Assembly: GCA_003344405.1 (NCBI GenBank)
Contig: NOWV01000038.1
Coordinates: 310,001-374,000 of the forward strand
DNA: 64,000 nt
Reading direction: 5' to 3'
Origin: Trichoplax sp. H2
Taxonomy: Eukaryota; Placozoa; Uniplacotomia; Trichoplacea
The translations under genes were made by a program, and so were the position numbers. This document shows, piece by piece, positions 50,801 through 62,082 of the stretch. How positions within the stretch are numbered: position 1 is the first letter of the stretch; each line of letters opens with the position of its first letter. The notes below the pieces were generated by a model, which saw only the letters and a list, made by a program, of their open reading frames with translations, was not told where the DNA came from and did no database searches.

Positions 50801-52027
50801 CATTTATAAAGCCGTCGATGCTGTAACTATTCCTAATACTACCTCGTAGATATCTGCTGAAGGTTCCCCTGATGAAGTTTTTACTGAAATCTGTAATTCG
50901 CTAAATGCTGAACCTGTTAAAGAGGTAGAAGAGACTAAAGAGACACAGGAAGATGTCTGGAAGCCTAATAATGTCATCTTTGTTATTGGTAACTTGTATT
51001 TACCTTAAATTTATATTTTAGTTACTTTTCTTAAAGTTATATAAATCAGCGATGACTTCTAGTCATTACTTTCTTTAATTAATCATACCTCTTCGTACTT
51101 ATATATATATACTGATATGATATAGGTGGACCTGGATGCGGTAAAGGGACACAATGCAAGAATATTGTAGAAAAATATGGATTTGCTCATCTTTCTATAG
51201 GTGATTTGTTACGTGCTGAAGTCAAGAGTGGTTCTAAACGAGGAGAGCAATTAACTCAACTAATGGAAAAGGGAGAACTTGTATCAGATGTAATGCTAAT
51301 ACCAAAAACACTTTCTAATCAAACCATTGTTATCTACTTTACTATTATCGCACTAGCAATTTTAGCGTACCGTATAACTATTAAGGCCTTCCAGTACTTT
51401 TACTCTCACAATTACGTAGTGGTGTTATATAGCTGATAGATAATGTCAGGAATTTGATTTACATATAATTCTTCAATTCTTTTTGACAAGTGCAAATTTT
51501 TGTAAATTTTATAGGATATTGTACTGGAATTGCTACGTGACGCGATATTTTCAATAAAGAACGAAAATGGTTACATAATTGATGGATACCCTAGGCAACT
51601 TAGTCAGGGAATTCAATTTGATTCCGATGTAACAGAGTGCCGAGCTATGCTTTATTTCGAATGCTCTGATGATACCATGATTTCGAGATTGTTAGAAAGA
51701 GCTAAAACATCTGGTCGCGTAGATGATAACGAGGAAACCATCAAATTACGACTAAAAACTTTTCATGAATTGACACAGCCAGCCGTAGAACATTATCGTG
51801 ATAGTGGAAAATTGATGACTGTAAGTACAGTAGGTTGAATACTCTTTTTCATATACGCGCACGATATGTATGTACTGTGTAGGCACATCGTTTACATTGT
51901 AACAGTAAAGATTAAATTCTTAACTGGATTTAAATTTGTTTACTTCTTGTGGGTTAAGGTTTCCGCTGAGGGAACTCCGGATGAAGTGTTTGTGGAAGTT
52001 TGCCAAGCTTTCGATAATCATCTGTGA
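44899..52027 (+). CDS. AK5: Adenylate kinase 5-type protein with three kinase domains, 16 exons
   Basis: Transfers phosphate between adenine nucleotides. Exons: 44899-44958, 46155-46455, 46535-46698, 46919-47032, 47121-47312, 47439-47658, 48123-48211, 48359-48463, 48878-48973, 49684-49774, 50122-50285, 50383-50670, 50850-50988, 51126-51289, 51515-51820 and 51959-52027; total 853 residues. The N-terminus ([19 protein letters not shown]) matches the start of human AK5. Three adenylate kinase domains follow at about 112-300, 470-650 and 668-850. P-loops are [19 protein letters not shown] and [10 protein letters not shown]; only the third is canonical. Domain 3 also has GYPRQLSQ and a GRVDDNEE lid. 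Domain 1 keeps GFPRDLSQ. Domain 2 has GFPSRLSQ and no lid arginine motif. An acidic linker (exons 6-10) joins domains 1 and 2. Human AK5 has two domains; sea urchin sperm flagellar adenylate kinase has three, so a flagellar role is plausible. Confidence 0.9.
48039..48060. repeat. (TA)n microsatellite in AK5 intron 6
   Basis: An uninterrupted run of alternating T and A of about 20 bases, followed by acacatatatg. Confidence 0.8.
49338..49545. repeat. 12-13 base minisatellite in AK5 intron 9
   Basis: About 16 copies of ccctatgccattg and close variants (ccgatgccattg, ccctaagccattg). It lies between exons 9 and 10 of the adenylate kinase gene. Long frames through it (49293-49619 and 49379-49597) are repeat artefacts rich in Cys, His, Met and Pro. 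Confidence 0.9.
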
Positions 52028-53498
52028 GGGTACTCTTTCGAAAGGACTAATTGATGATACTCGTAGCAGCCAAAGACGATGTACTATGTATGATTATACG
52101 AATTCAATTACGAGCACATCTTTAGTTGTTGATGAATTGATCATTTGATTCTTTTTTAAAGTAGACATTTTTTGTAAATATACATGCTATTACAAGATAA
52201 TATGTATGTTTATACAGTACACTGTATAAGTTATTTGATATAATTACAGTACCCCGAATATGTTCTTTTTCGGTATTGGTAATGCTAAGTGGGAAAGTTC
52301 ATTTTTTGCCATGAATTACGTCAATGTATTGGCCTGCATTTTTTCGTAGGCATATTCTACATCACTAGTAAATTTGTTTTCCATTCATGATTTAATTTTC
52401 TGTCGATCTGTCATAGGTACCAGCATAGTCTTTAACCATTTCAGTAATATCTAATGCTATTGTAGCTATTATCACCTTATTAGTAGTTCTATACGCGAAT
52501 TCGTTGCGTAGATTTAGCAGGGTATATAACTATAGTATTATACGATTAAATATTATCGGGTTACGATCTTATGAAGAAGAAAATCTGAGTTAATTGAAGA
52601 TAAAGTTTTCTTAGATGGTGATTTTACAAATGCTAAATAATCATGAATTACTTTACACATGAATCTTTACATACGATCGACTAGTTGTGTTTTAATGGTC
52701 ATTGTATTTGCATGTATGAAACTAGGGCAATATTCATTAGTACATCAAACCTCCAAGTCTATATAGATTGGAACTTAACATTTTATCTCAATTTTTAAGG
52801 AAACATTTAATATGTCTGATCTCCTCTACAATATTACTTTTATCTGTATTTTGTAATAAAAATATGGTACGCGTAAATACCTCATCGATGGTTGATTATA
52901 ATTACATATTAAGTGCTTGTATAGAGTAAGCCTTGTTAATTCATTAGAATGATCATTTTTAAGATTGTACATAATTATAGTAATTTGCGTAGTAAGACGG
53001 TAGTAAAAAGTCTTGGCGCACTTTATTTCTTCTAATCGAAGCAGTGCAGCAGTGTATGCCAGTCCCTATTTAAGTTGTTTAGCGATTTTAGTACAAGCAG
53101 CAGCATTCAGGTTCAGCACGATATAAATTCTCATAACCGATTATCCTTTTAATCATTTACGACTTTTTTGACAGTTTTAAGATAGCACTGATCCAATACA
53201 CCATATGATGTGCCGTCCATGTCAATCGATCTAGTACTTGAAGTTGCAGTACTAAATCAATGAATCCTACACATTATGATATAGTCCCACTGTATAGTGG
53301 GCGATATCAATTTTTTATTTTTTTATTTACGAGACGTCTGATCGTGTCTGGGAAAAGGGGAAAAGTCTGTAAATGCTCATTCACAGTCATGCATCTGCAT
53401 ACAATAACCTTTACAATATTAATACTATAATTCATGAAGTCCACTGAAGAAGTAGAGTACTCAATACTGTATAGTACTGTACATAGTATTCCTAGACG

Positions 53499-53752
53499 AA
53501 AATTGAGTATTTTTTTCAATATTTCTCAAGCATAAGCTACAAAAAAGATATCATTCTATAGCCTATTAAATTGCGTAATTCAATATTTTATCGGGCGTTT
53601 TTTAGTTATCCTTGTCCAAAATGGAAAATTGAGTATTTGCTTTAATATTTCTCGAGCATAAGCTACCTAAAAGATATCATTTTATAGCACATTAAATTGT
53701 GTAATTCATTATTTTATCGGGTGTTTTTTAGTTATCCTTGTCCAAAATCGAA
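53499..53752. repeat. Two tandem copies of a 126-base unit
   Basis: gaaaattgagtattt with caatatttctcaagcataagct recurs 126 bases later as gaaaattgagtattt with taatatttctcgagcataagct. Both copies end in ttttttagttatccttgtccaaaat. Only a few substitutions separate the copies. Confidence 0.85.
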
Positions 53753-53864
53753 CACTAGTTAGTGTCATTGAAAGTTAATGTTTACTTGGAGGGCAGTATT
53801 ATTCTACTTAAAAACGGCCAAATTTCATACACGTTAACCTTTTTTTTCGGTCTGTGCTATCCAA

Positions 53865-54532
53865 GAATAGGATTAATTTCCCAATTTTATGTTATAAAGG
53901 TATTTAGTACGCGTATAATGCATCAGTATAATAGTTTACTTTCAACGAAGTAGTTTAATTTATGAAAAAATAGAGAGAACTTTCTATATCTGTATGACCA
54001 AGGGGGTACCGTGGTGGTACATCGAATGGGGGGATATCTGACTATGAAGCAGTAGCAACACGCAGTGTACTGTTCTTCCGGAGTATACTTATTTGGGATT
54101 AATTTCCCAATTTTTTGTTATAAAGGTGTTTAGTATAATGCATCAGCGCGATAGTTTACTTTCAACGAAGTAGTTTAATTTATGAAAAAATAGAGAGAAC
54201 TTTCAATGTCTGTATGACCAAGGGGGTACCATGGTGGTACATCGAATGGGGGAAAATCCGACTATGAAGCAGTAGCAACACGCAGTGTACTGTTCTTCCG
54301 GAGTATACTTATTTAGGATTAATTTCCCAATTTTATGTTATAAAGGTATTTAGTACGCGTATAATGCATCAGTGTAATAGTTTACTTTCAACGAAGTAGT
54401 TTAATTTATGAAAAAATAGAGAGAACTTTCAATATCTGTATGACCAAGGGGGTACCATGGTGGTACATCGAATGGGGGGGGATATCTGACTATGAAGCAG
54501 TAGCAACACGCAGTGTACTGTTCTTCCGGGGT
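53865..54532. repeat. Three-copy tandem array, units of about 220-226 bases
   Basis: gattaatttcccaatttt starts at 53871, 54097 and 54317. Each unit continues through caacgaagtagtttaatttatg, agagagaactttc, ccaagggggtacc, ggtggtacatcgaatgggg and cagtgtactgttcttccgg, ending in gtatacttatt. Copies are nearly identical, which indicates recent expansion. The last unit ends exactly at the start of the inverted-repeat element at 54533. Confidence 0.9.
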
Positions 54533-54623
54533 ATACTTATTGACGCATCGATCACGAGCGCACCGTCATATTGAATTCTATAATTACTACTCGATCGATC
54601 GTAATCTATGCGTCAATAAGTAT
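54533..54623. mobile_element. Short inverted-repeat element (MITE-like or hairpin)
   Basis: Perfect 16-base terminal inverted repeats, ATACTTATTGACGCAT at 54533-54548 and its reverse complement at 54608-54623, enclose 59 bases with no coding capacity (cgatcgatcg inside). It abuts the end of the three-copy array, whose units end in the same tatacttatt. Short size and perfect arms suggest a non-autonomous DNA element; no transposase is present and target duplications were not confirmed. Confidence 0.5.
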
Positions 54624-54729
54624 CACCAAAAAAACAAACAACATCAGTGCATCACCACAAGGATAACAGCCGCCCCAAAGTAGAGATTGTCCCGTTTAGG
54701 GCGCTGACCAGTCACCAGGTAATTGTACT

Positions 54730-54815
54730 TCCAGTACAGTACAATTACCTACAGTACGACAGTGCATCGTACTGTATGAAGGTGGAACACACTCTTTACT
54801 GTACTGTACTGTACG
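54730..54815. repeat. GTAC-rich palindromic patch
   Basis: Contains ccagtacagtacaatt and ctgtactgtactgtacgtc. It also has an inverted pair, aattgtactt...agtacaatt, over 54,720-54,748. Confidence 0.6.
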
Positions 54816-54870
54816 TCAAAATAGGGTCCAGCGGTCTACAGTAAAGTTTTTCTGAATCAGCGCGGACTTG

Positions 54871-55065
54871 TGCAGTCCCAATGCAGTCCCAATGCAGTCC
54901 CAATGCAGTCTCAATGCAGTCTCAATGCAGTCTCAAATTCTCAATGCAGTCTCAATGCAGTCCCAATGCAGTCTCAATGCAGTCCCAATGCAGTCTCAAT
55001 GCAGTCCCAACACAGTCCCAATGCAGTCCCAATGCAGTCCCAACACAGTACCAGTACAGTACCAG
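54871..55065. repeat. 12-base minisatellite (atgcagtcccaa / atgcagtctcaa)
   Basis: About 16 copies of a 12-base unit alternating between cccaa and ctcaa endings. One shortened copy is at 54,935, and aacacagt variants appear at the right end before it grades into accagtacagtacc. Because the unit is a multiple of three, all three + frames stay open and give false Met-Gln-Ser-Gln-Cys repeats. Confidence 0.9.
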
Positions 55066-57587
55066 TACGATACGGTACCGCATGTTGCAAAGTGATCCAA
55101 CGTGATTCGGTAAATAAATAACCGTAAACAAATATATTATTGTAGTTGCCTTGTAAGAATTTATAGGCGTTGAACTATTTCCTGCTCTGAGAAGTCCATT
55201 TTCCTTGACTACGTAATAACTAATTTGCATGACTGAAGAAATCATGACTTATTACGTTATTACGCTTTTCACAGTCCACTTTATATCAATGAAGATAAAG
55301 AAAAATGAATATTAGCTATGATTGGCTAGCTGTTAGTTATTAGAATTAATATATTCATATCGCATTAAGCGCTATTGTTGATATTGTATTTGTTTGCGAC
55401 ACAAGTTTAATGGTGCTATAAAATACATTCTGAATTAGTTGGAGGGTTAAAAATAAAGCCTATACAACTAGACTATACATGCTATTGGGCATAATAATAT
55501 GATGTAGACACTGGCTCCATCTGATATTTCATCTCATATCATTCTACTGTACGGTACAGAACAACATTTTAATTGAGAAAATAACCCCAAGATATTGACG
55601 TGAACAAATTGACTCTTCAATTAAATTAGAATAAATTGTTAAATCGCATTTTTCTAGCCAGGATTAAGAAAATACAAATCTACCAGCTGTTGTTGTTTTG
55701 GATATGTACTAATTTTCCTGCAAAGAAAATCATTTTTATCGGAGCAAGTTTTTGATTGCCGATGATTTCATCACCAAGTGCTGTATCAGGCCCGTTCTAT
55801 GTGTTAATAGTGATCTCATAGGGAGGTAATCTGAATTAGCTTTTGGAAGGCATAAAATGAATCCTACGGTAAGTCTTTTAATTTAATAAACGATTCCGTC
55901 ATTGCAAGCAATTTTTAGATACAGAAAAGGATACTAAATGCTATCGTACTTTCCACCATTGCAATCGACAAGAGATATGTACATTGCAGTAAATAGAAAC
56001 TTCTCTGAAAGTACTAATAAAAGTACTAATAAGTAATACCTAGAGCGTGCTTCCGTAACCAATAAACCAACCACACTTTTTTTGTTTGACGTATTTTAAT
56101 TTGTAATTTACTGCTTGACAAGTATATAATTCGATTGAAATCTAGCGCTAAAAATTCATTAAAACACCACTAAAATAAAACTATGAATAAAATCAATGCC
56201 TGCTAGATAGTATTATCTACTATTAATCCTTTTATACCGTCTTCCAAAATTGTACTGTAACTATATTGAAATAATAAATAAAATGGCTATTCTATATCAT
56301 CTTTTTTAACGTAATCAATTACGTAGTTTATAGCTAAAAATAAGAATTGACTACTTTGACATAACAGTTGAAGATTTGCCGTGATAAATCAGTCTGTCTT
56401 ACTGTATGCTTGTACATCCCAAATAGTTATTTTTAAAAAGTACAGATTCAGTTTGTAAGTAAACGATCGTGACAATTAACCAAAGTCATCGTTGTATTAA
56501 GCCAGTTCATGAATTATATATCTTCGTGACTTACAATTGACTCTAGTAGTTACACCGCGTAAACATTAGTTTCCGTATTGTGATACGGTCCTGACTACTA
56601 TCCCTGGAATTACGCATGATAAAAAAAAAAACACTGCAATGGGCTTTATTAGCAAATCGAGATTTATCGTATTTTGATTACAATAAGAGTTTTATAATTG
56701 CTCATAAAATCATGTAGAAGTAATTTTAAAGGTTTAATTACCGTTGTACAGTAGATAGAACGATGTATTACAAAGATAGAATAACTTTTTCAACTTGATT
56801 TGGTGACATACTACATTGACTATAAATTTCAACAACCGATTAATAACTTGTCTTGAGTTACAACGTTGTACTGAAACAGTGAGTTTTTACTGAGCTGAAT
56901 TCGATGCTAAAGGGGCCAAAAAAATTTTACTAATATGTATATATATACTCCTACCGATAAACTTCGTATAGAATTAAAGAAACCTAATTTGCCTTGTATA
57001 GAAAACAAATAAAAAAACTTGCACTATAGTTAAGATCGTGTATTCGTTGGTAAATTTCCCTCCCTGACAATATCTGTGCTCATTGAACTAATAATTCGCC
57101 CCTAATCTTTTCTACCTTATAATGTTTTTTAAAAGAGTCGTATAAGCTTTACGAGTATGTTGACGGTGCCTTAATAAACGTAAAGTTATGGCTACCTTAT
57201 ATTTCTGTTTCCTAAAAGCTATATTTTTTGTCCTATTTTGATATAGATGGCTGCTACCTAATGGTATTACTGACAATGGTGTTATTTCGTTAATTACGTC
57301 AAGAATTTAGCGTTGCACATTCCCGATTATTTTAACTTAATTACACAACAAATTCTTTTCTCCTTAAATTTTCGTCGAACTCAAGTCTAATTGCAAGTGT
57401 TGACGATATTAAACAGCACAGGTGTTGGAGTTTAATTTTATTTTAAGGCGAAAAAATTCCGTCACCGCTTGATCTAAACTAGAACGATATCTGTTCTACA
57501 CCAGTCGTTAGCATATCGACAACGGTGAAATCGTACTGTATGTTTTCAATTCGATATAATATATAATTTGTGAACAAATTACAAAAT

Positions 57588-60500
57588 ATGTCCCTTGAAG
57601 CAAACACCAATAGATTAAATTATAGAAGGAAAAGCATTGAAGTATTAGGTTTAGGAGATAACATAACGCCGCGCACTCCAAATTCAGCAGGAGAAGGAAC
57701 AAAAAGTAAATTTAATTTTAAAATTAAGCCGTCATGGAGAAGTGGATCCAAGTCACGCAAGGGTCCCGAAGATCCAGAAGAGAAGATAGCTCAAGTTAGC
57801 CGTGATCTAGAACGCGGTGTTGCAATTTTACACTATGTCTGTGCTTTCATCGGCGACACCAACTACGAGTATAATGGATATTACGGATACTTTGGTTTAG
57901 CCGTGTGGTGTCTTTCGTTGACGCTGCATTTTTCCTTCGATTTTTACGACGCTTTTGCAGTTTATCAATCAGCCTGGGGTCCAGCATTAGGTGTATTTTT
58001 TGTAGCTTTTTGCACTCTTTCATATTGGACAGTAACGAGAACTGTACCTTGGGTTGCCGTGGCATTAAGAACTTTACGTGATGATTCGATAGGAGGCTAT
58101 ACGTATTTCAAAACTATTGAAATTACATCGTTTGTATGCAAGGTTTGTTTCAAAATGTATATATATATATATTAAAAGGGTTTATTCATAGTAGTCCGCG
58201 TCTTAATGATACTTTAAGAAGGCAGAAAAAAATTAGTGCTATATATTATGTCTTAAGTTTGAATTATTTTTTCTTTTATAGTTACGTACAAAAAAAATTA
58301 TAAGTACGGTATATTTTCTTAATAAGTTAATTAATAATTCTTATAATAAACCACGATAACAACAAATCAAAGGTGATTACGACTATAGAAATATATTATC
58401 CTCGTTAGTATTTATTTTAAAAAAATATACTGCTGAGTTTAATTCTTTGTCTCATAAAGATAGTAGTAAAAATTTGCTTTAATGACATTTAATCGCACTA
58501 TGCAGCGAAAATAATAATCTATATTATCTTATAATTTTAACACATCATAATTTCGCTTAGTCCTTCTGTTTTTATCCTTTATATAATTATAAATCGGATA
58601 TGCTAAGTACTGTACAAATTTATTTATCATTTAGGCGCTTCCTATTATTATTCCATTTGTTGGACTTTTCAGTACTGGAGGACAATACCTATGCTATGCT
58701 ATCGATAATGCTTTAACCGTTAATATTTCATCAATTCCAGCCTTATCTTCAGTTAATATGACTGGTTTAAATTGGGTATCCGATACGTTAAGTGCAGTGC
58801 GCTTTTTTTCACTCTTACATGTCTTATCTGGCTATTGGGTATTTAATTTATGTCAGCTTGTTTTACTATTTCTTGTTGGAATGTCTATGATTGAATTTCA
58901 AGGTATAATAGCATTATATATTTATCTCATTTTGATATGACTAAATATACTTTTTTTGTTGGTGATATACAGGTAGATAATTAGTCCATTTTTATTGTAT
59001 TGCGTTCTATATTAGTACTTAATGTTGTATTGTATCCTACTGTTCAAAAATCGAATGATATAGTAATATTATACCGCCTTATTGACAACCCCGAACTAAT
59101 TATAATTATTATTGCTATTAGAACAAGTCAAGCCAAAGTTGAAATCACATACCGGCAGCTATACTTTTCAGCAAGCGGTTGCTGATATATCTAACAGAGC
59201 AAGATTTATAAGGGATGCCTCTAAAAGTGGAACTGTAAGTGCTATTAGTGATTTAAACTCCTGTTTGATTTGCATATAAAGTTAAAATAGAGAAAAGTAC
59301 ATGTGATTTAATAATATAATGAAATATTAATGTCATTTATGTAGAGATTGATAAATTCGAATTGTTGTTCCTTGAGAATCCCCATACTTTAATATTCAAT
59401 ACTGCAAAATAATAATTCTGTACTGGGATAGAACTTTTATTGACAGTGGAAATATTACGATAAACATTAAAAAATTTGGATTCAATTTAAACAATAATCT
59501 TATATTATGTTACTTCGAGATAGAATCCATAAATTGATTTATTTTATAAAAATAATACTACAGTGTCTGTGCAGTATTCAGATTTATTAATAAAAATTTA
59601 TTTCCTTGAAGTAAGCTATAGACTACTAAAATGCATGGGATAGTGTATCTAGTAATCCATAAAAAATCGCAAAACAAATAATAATAGCAACAACGAAGCG
59701 ATTGATTAAGCAATAGATAAAAACAATACAGTTCTGTGTTTTTACAAAGTATTCACAGTTCTAGTAGTAGTACTATGTGATTTAATTATTAGAAAAATAT
59801 TTATATGAATTTGAAATTTCATTATATTTGACTTAAAATACAAGATAGCTTGAAAGTAGAGAGCATTCCCTTAAGAATATTTAAGCATACAAGTATTGTT
59901 GTATCAAATAATGCTTTCAATGGTCTATAATCATATTTACCTCCATCGAAACTGTTTTGTTACATGACCGTGTAATGGAGAATATGTTTTATATTGATAT
60001 TAATGTGTTTTTATCGAATTTATTGATTAATATTCTACGTATTTTATAAAATTCCGTATACCGTACAAATTCTAAGTACTAACGCATGATATACTTGCAT
60101 CTTTTGTAATATTATAGCACGTTATGACAATGCTCATGGTCAGCAGCAGCGTATCATTTGTACTCAATATGTATAGCTTTTTCTACATGAAAGTATTCGC
60201 CATTTATATGTGGTTTGCTGTCGTTCCTGGTACAATATCCTTGTCAATGTTATTACTGTCGGCATGGGTTACAAGCGTTTATCGGAATTATCGCGTTACT
60301 GTTGTTAAAGCTTGGGTGGAAAGGAAGGAGGATAGCGAAGAAGAATCAGAAGACGATGAATCGGATGGCAAATCATATTTCACTGCTATGAGAGAGCGAA
60401 TTAATAGTGTTTTCAAGCGCAAAAAATTAAAAACTAAAAAAGAAAGAGATTTCTTAGTTTTGGATAAGAGATTTATTATGCCCCCACATTTTCCAATTGT

Positions 60501-62082
60501 CACCATGCCCGAGATTGCCAGTAGTGAAATCTATCCGAAAGAAGAGATCACGTATTTAAAAAAGATGGAAGAAGAAGAAACAGACGATGAAAGATCTACG
60601 AAGAGTAGATTTTCATTTGTTCGCCGCAGAAAAGGTAAATTGTCACTTAAAAATCGTAACGAAAAATCGAATTCTTCCGCTCCAAAAGCAGCTTTCAGAA
60701 AGCTTCCTTCAACAATTGTTATTGAGCCGCCATCAAGCTATGTAGACCCGGACATACTAGATAAATCTGATAATGAAGAAGAGCACCCCAAAGATAATGA
60801 GGTAGGCAAGGGCATCCTTCAAGTTAGCAGTGTCGAATCTGATCATTCAGAAGACCAGGAAGCACCTCAGGAATATTCGGTTGAAAACGAATTTAATTTA
60901 TCAAATGAGAAATTTTTGCATCCTGCTCCTGCCACGAAAGGTGATGCATTGAATACTTTACTACCGCCTATTGATAGCCCTATTAAACTATCAGCGCCAC
61001 TGAGAACCAACCGACGCCATTCCAGCTCTGGAAGAGTAGAATCTGTTCCGCTTGGTGAATCACCTTCACTAGGAGGCCAAAGTAATTCCAGAGGTTCATT
61101 GACTGGATCACACGGTATCCCTTCTACTCTTCCAAATGATATGCCAAAAGTCGATGAAGTTGATTCTACGACCGATGCTATTAGCAAGATTAAAGAACAA
61201 TTTGCTCATGGTTTGCCCAAAGATGCTGATTTTTTAAGAGAAAAATTGTTACAATCATCGTTTAATGGAAATATAAAGACTAATAAAGTATCTAAGGAAT
61301 TGGTACGATCACAATCTTTTAATTCGCTACCAACGGCTGGCATCTTCTCTGACGATAAAGAACCAGTAGACGTAATGACTCGCTTTATTGATCAACGCCC
61401 GCATAGCAGACCTCCAAGTCTTGAATCCCTAAACGATACTAATGATATATCTCGCCCGTCAGCGTCGAATAAGAAAGGATCGAAGAAAGTTTCAATCAAA
61501 TCCTTAATTTCAATTAAATCCGATCCTGACGAATACAGTAGCAACATTACCACGGCACAAGTCAGGATAAGCAATGATCAATTTACTAATGAAACTTCCA
61601 ACAAGAGCAAAACAAATCCTGAAGCTGGTAATCCAAAATCGACTGCACCTGTCCTACGATCGTCTAGTGAAGAAGGAACATCGTCAACTTTATCGGTTTC
61701 GAAAACTAATGTATGGAAAAAGCTCAGTCTGAAGAGAAATCGTGACGAAATTAGTGAAAAAAGCGAAAATGAAGATACAGAACCAGAGCCATCAACAGAG
61801 ACTCAGCCAAGGACCAAATATACGACGGCAAAATTGCTTACAACAATGCGTGGCATATCAAAGGCGTTTGGCAAAGTACAACATAAACGAAAAATGCAAC
61901 ATTTTAATTTTAGAAAATACATTGTATATTTAGATAACTTCCTTCCCACGGTGGGTTATCAGATTGGTGGTAAAGTTATTCAACGCGATACCATAGTCTT
62001 ATATTTGGTCTTTATGCTATCATTTCTGGCATTATTTGCACAAGAAAAGCTATTTGGCCAGACAGCACAACTAGGAACATAG
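57588..62082 (+). CDS. Unrecognised multipass membrane protein with long charged tail, four exons
   Basis: Exons 57588-58142, 58635-58902, 59122-59234 and 60118-62082 keep phase at all junctions and give 966 residues. The N-terminal 70 residues are basic and polar. Hydrophobic segments lie at about 78-92, 100-122, 128-152, 174-198, 230-272, 315-335 and 338-362. A loop with two N-glycosylation sequons (NISS, NMTG) lies between the fourth and fifth, so that loop is probably extracytoplasmic. From about 375 to 915 the chain is hydrophilic, rich in Ser, Lys, Glu and Asp (SEEESEDDESDG; RHSSSGR), and likely disordered and cytoplasmic. A final hydrophobic segment (IVLYLVFMLSFLALF) ends about 16 residues from the C-terminus. 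I do not recognise the family. The start is the first ATG of the frame; an upstream small exon is possible. Transporter, channel subunit and scaffold remain open. Confidence 0.75.

Larger units (their letters stand above)
52028..57587. other. Intergenic region with tandem arrays
   Basis: No gene recognised over 5.5 kb. It holds a 126-base tandem duplication, a three-copy array of about 220 bases, a 91-base inverted-repeat element, a GTAC-rich patch and a 12-base minisatellite (each listed). An ATG-AAT-CCT-ACG before GTAAGT at 55857 looks like a possible tiny first exon of the next gene, but cannot be proved. Confidence 0.6.

Noticed and set aside
55857-55868. ATG-AAT-CCT-ACG before GTAAGT, possible first exon of the membrane-protein gene
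   Set aside because: Four codons are not enough evidence. The downstream exon has its own ATG, and the intron would be about 1.7 kb.
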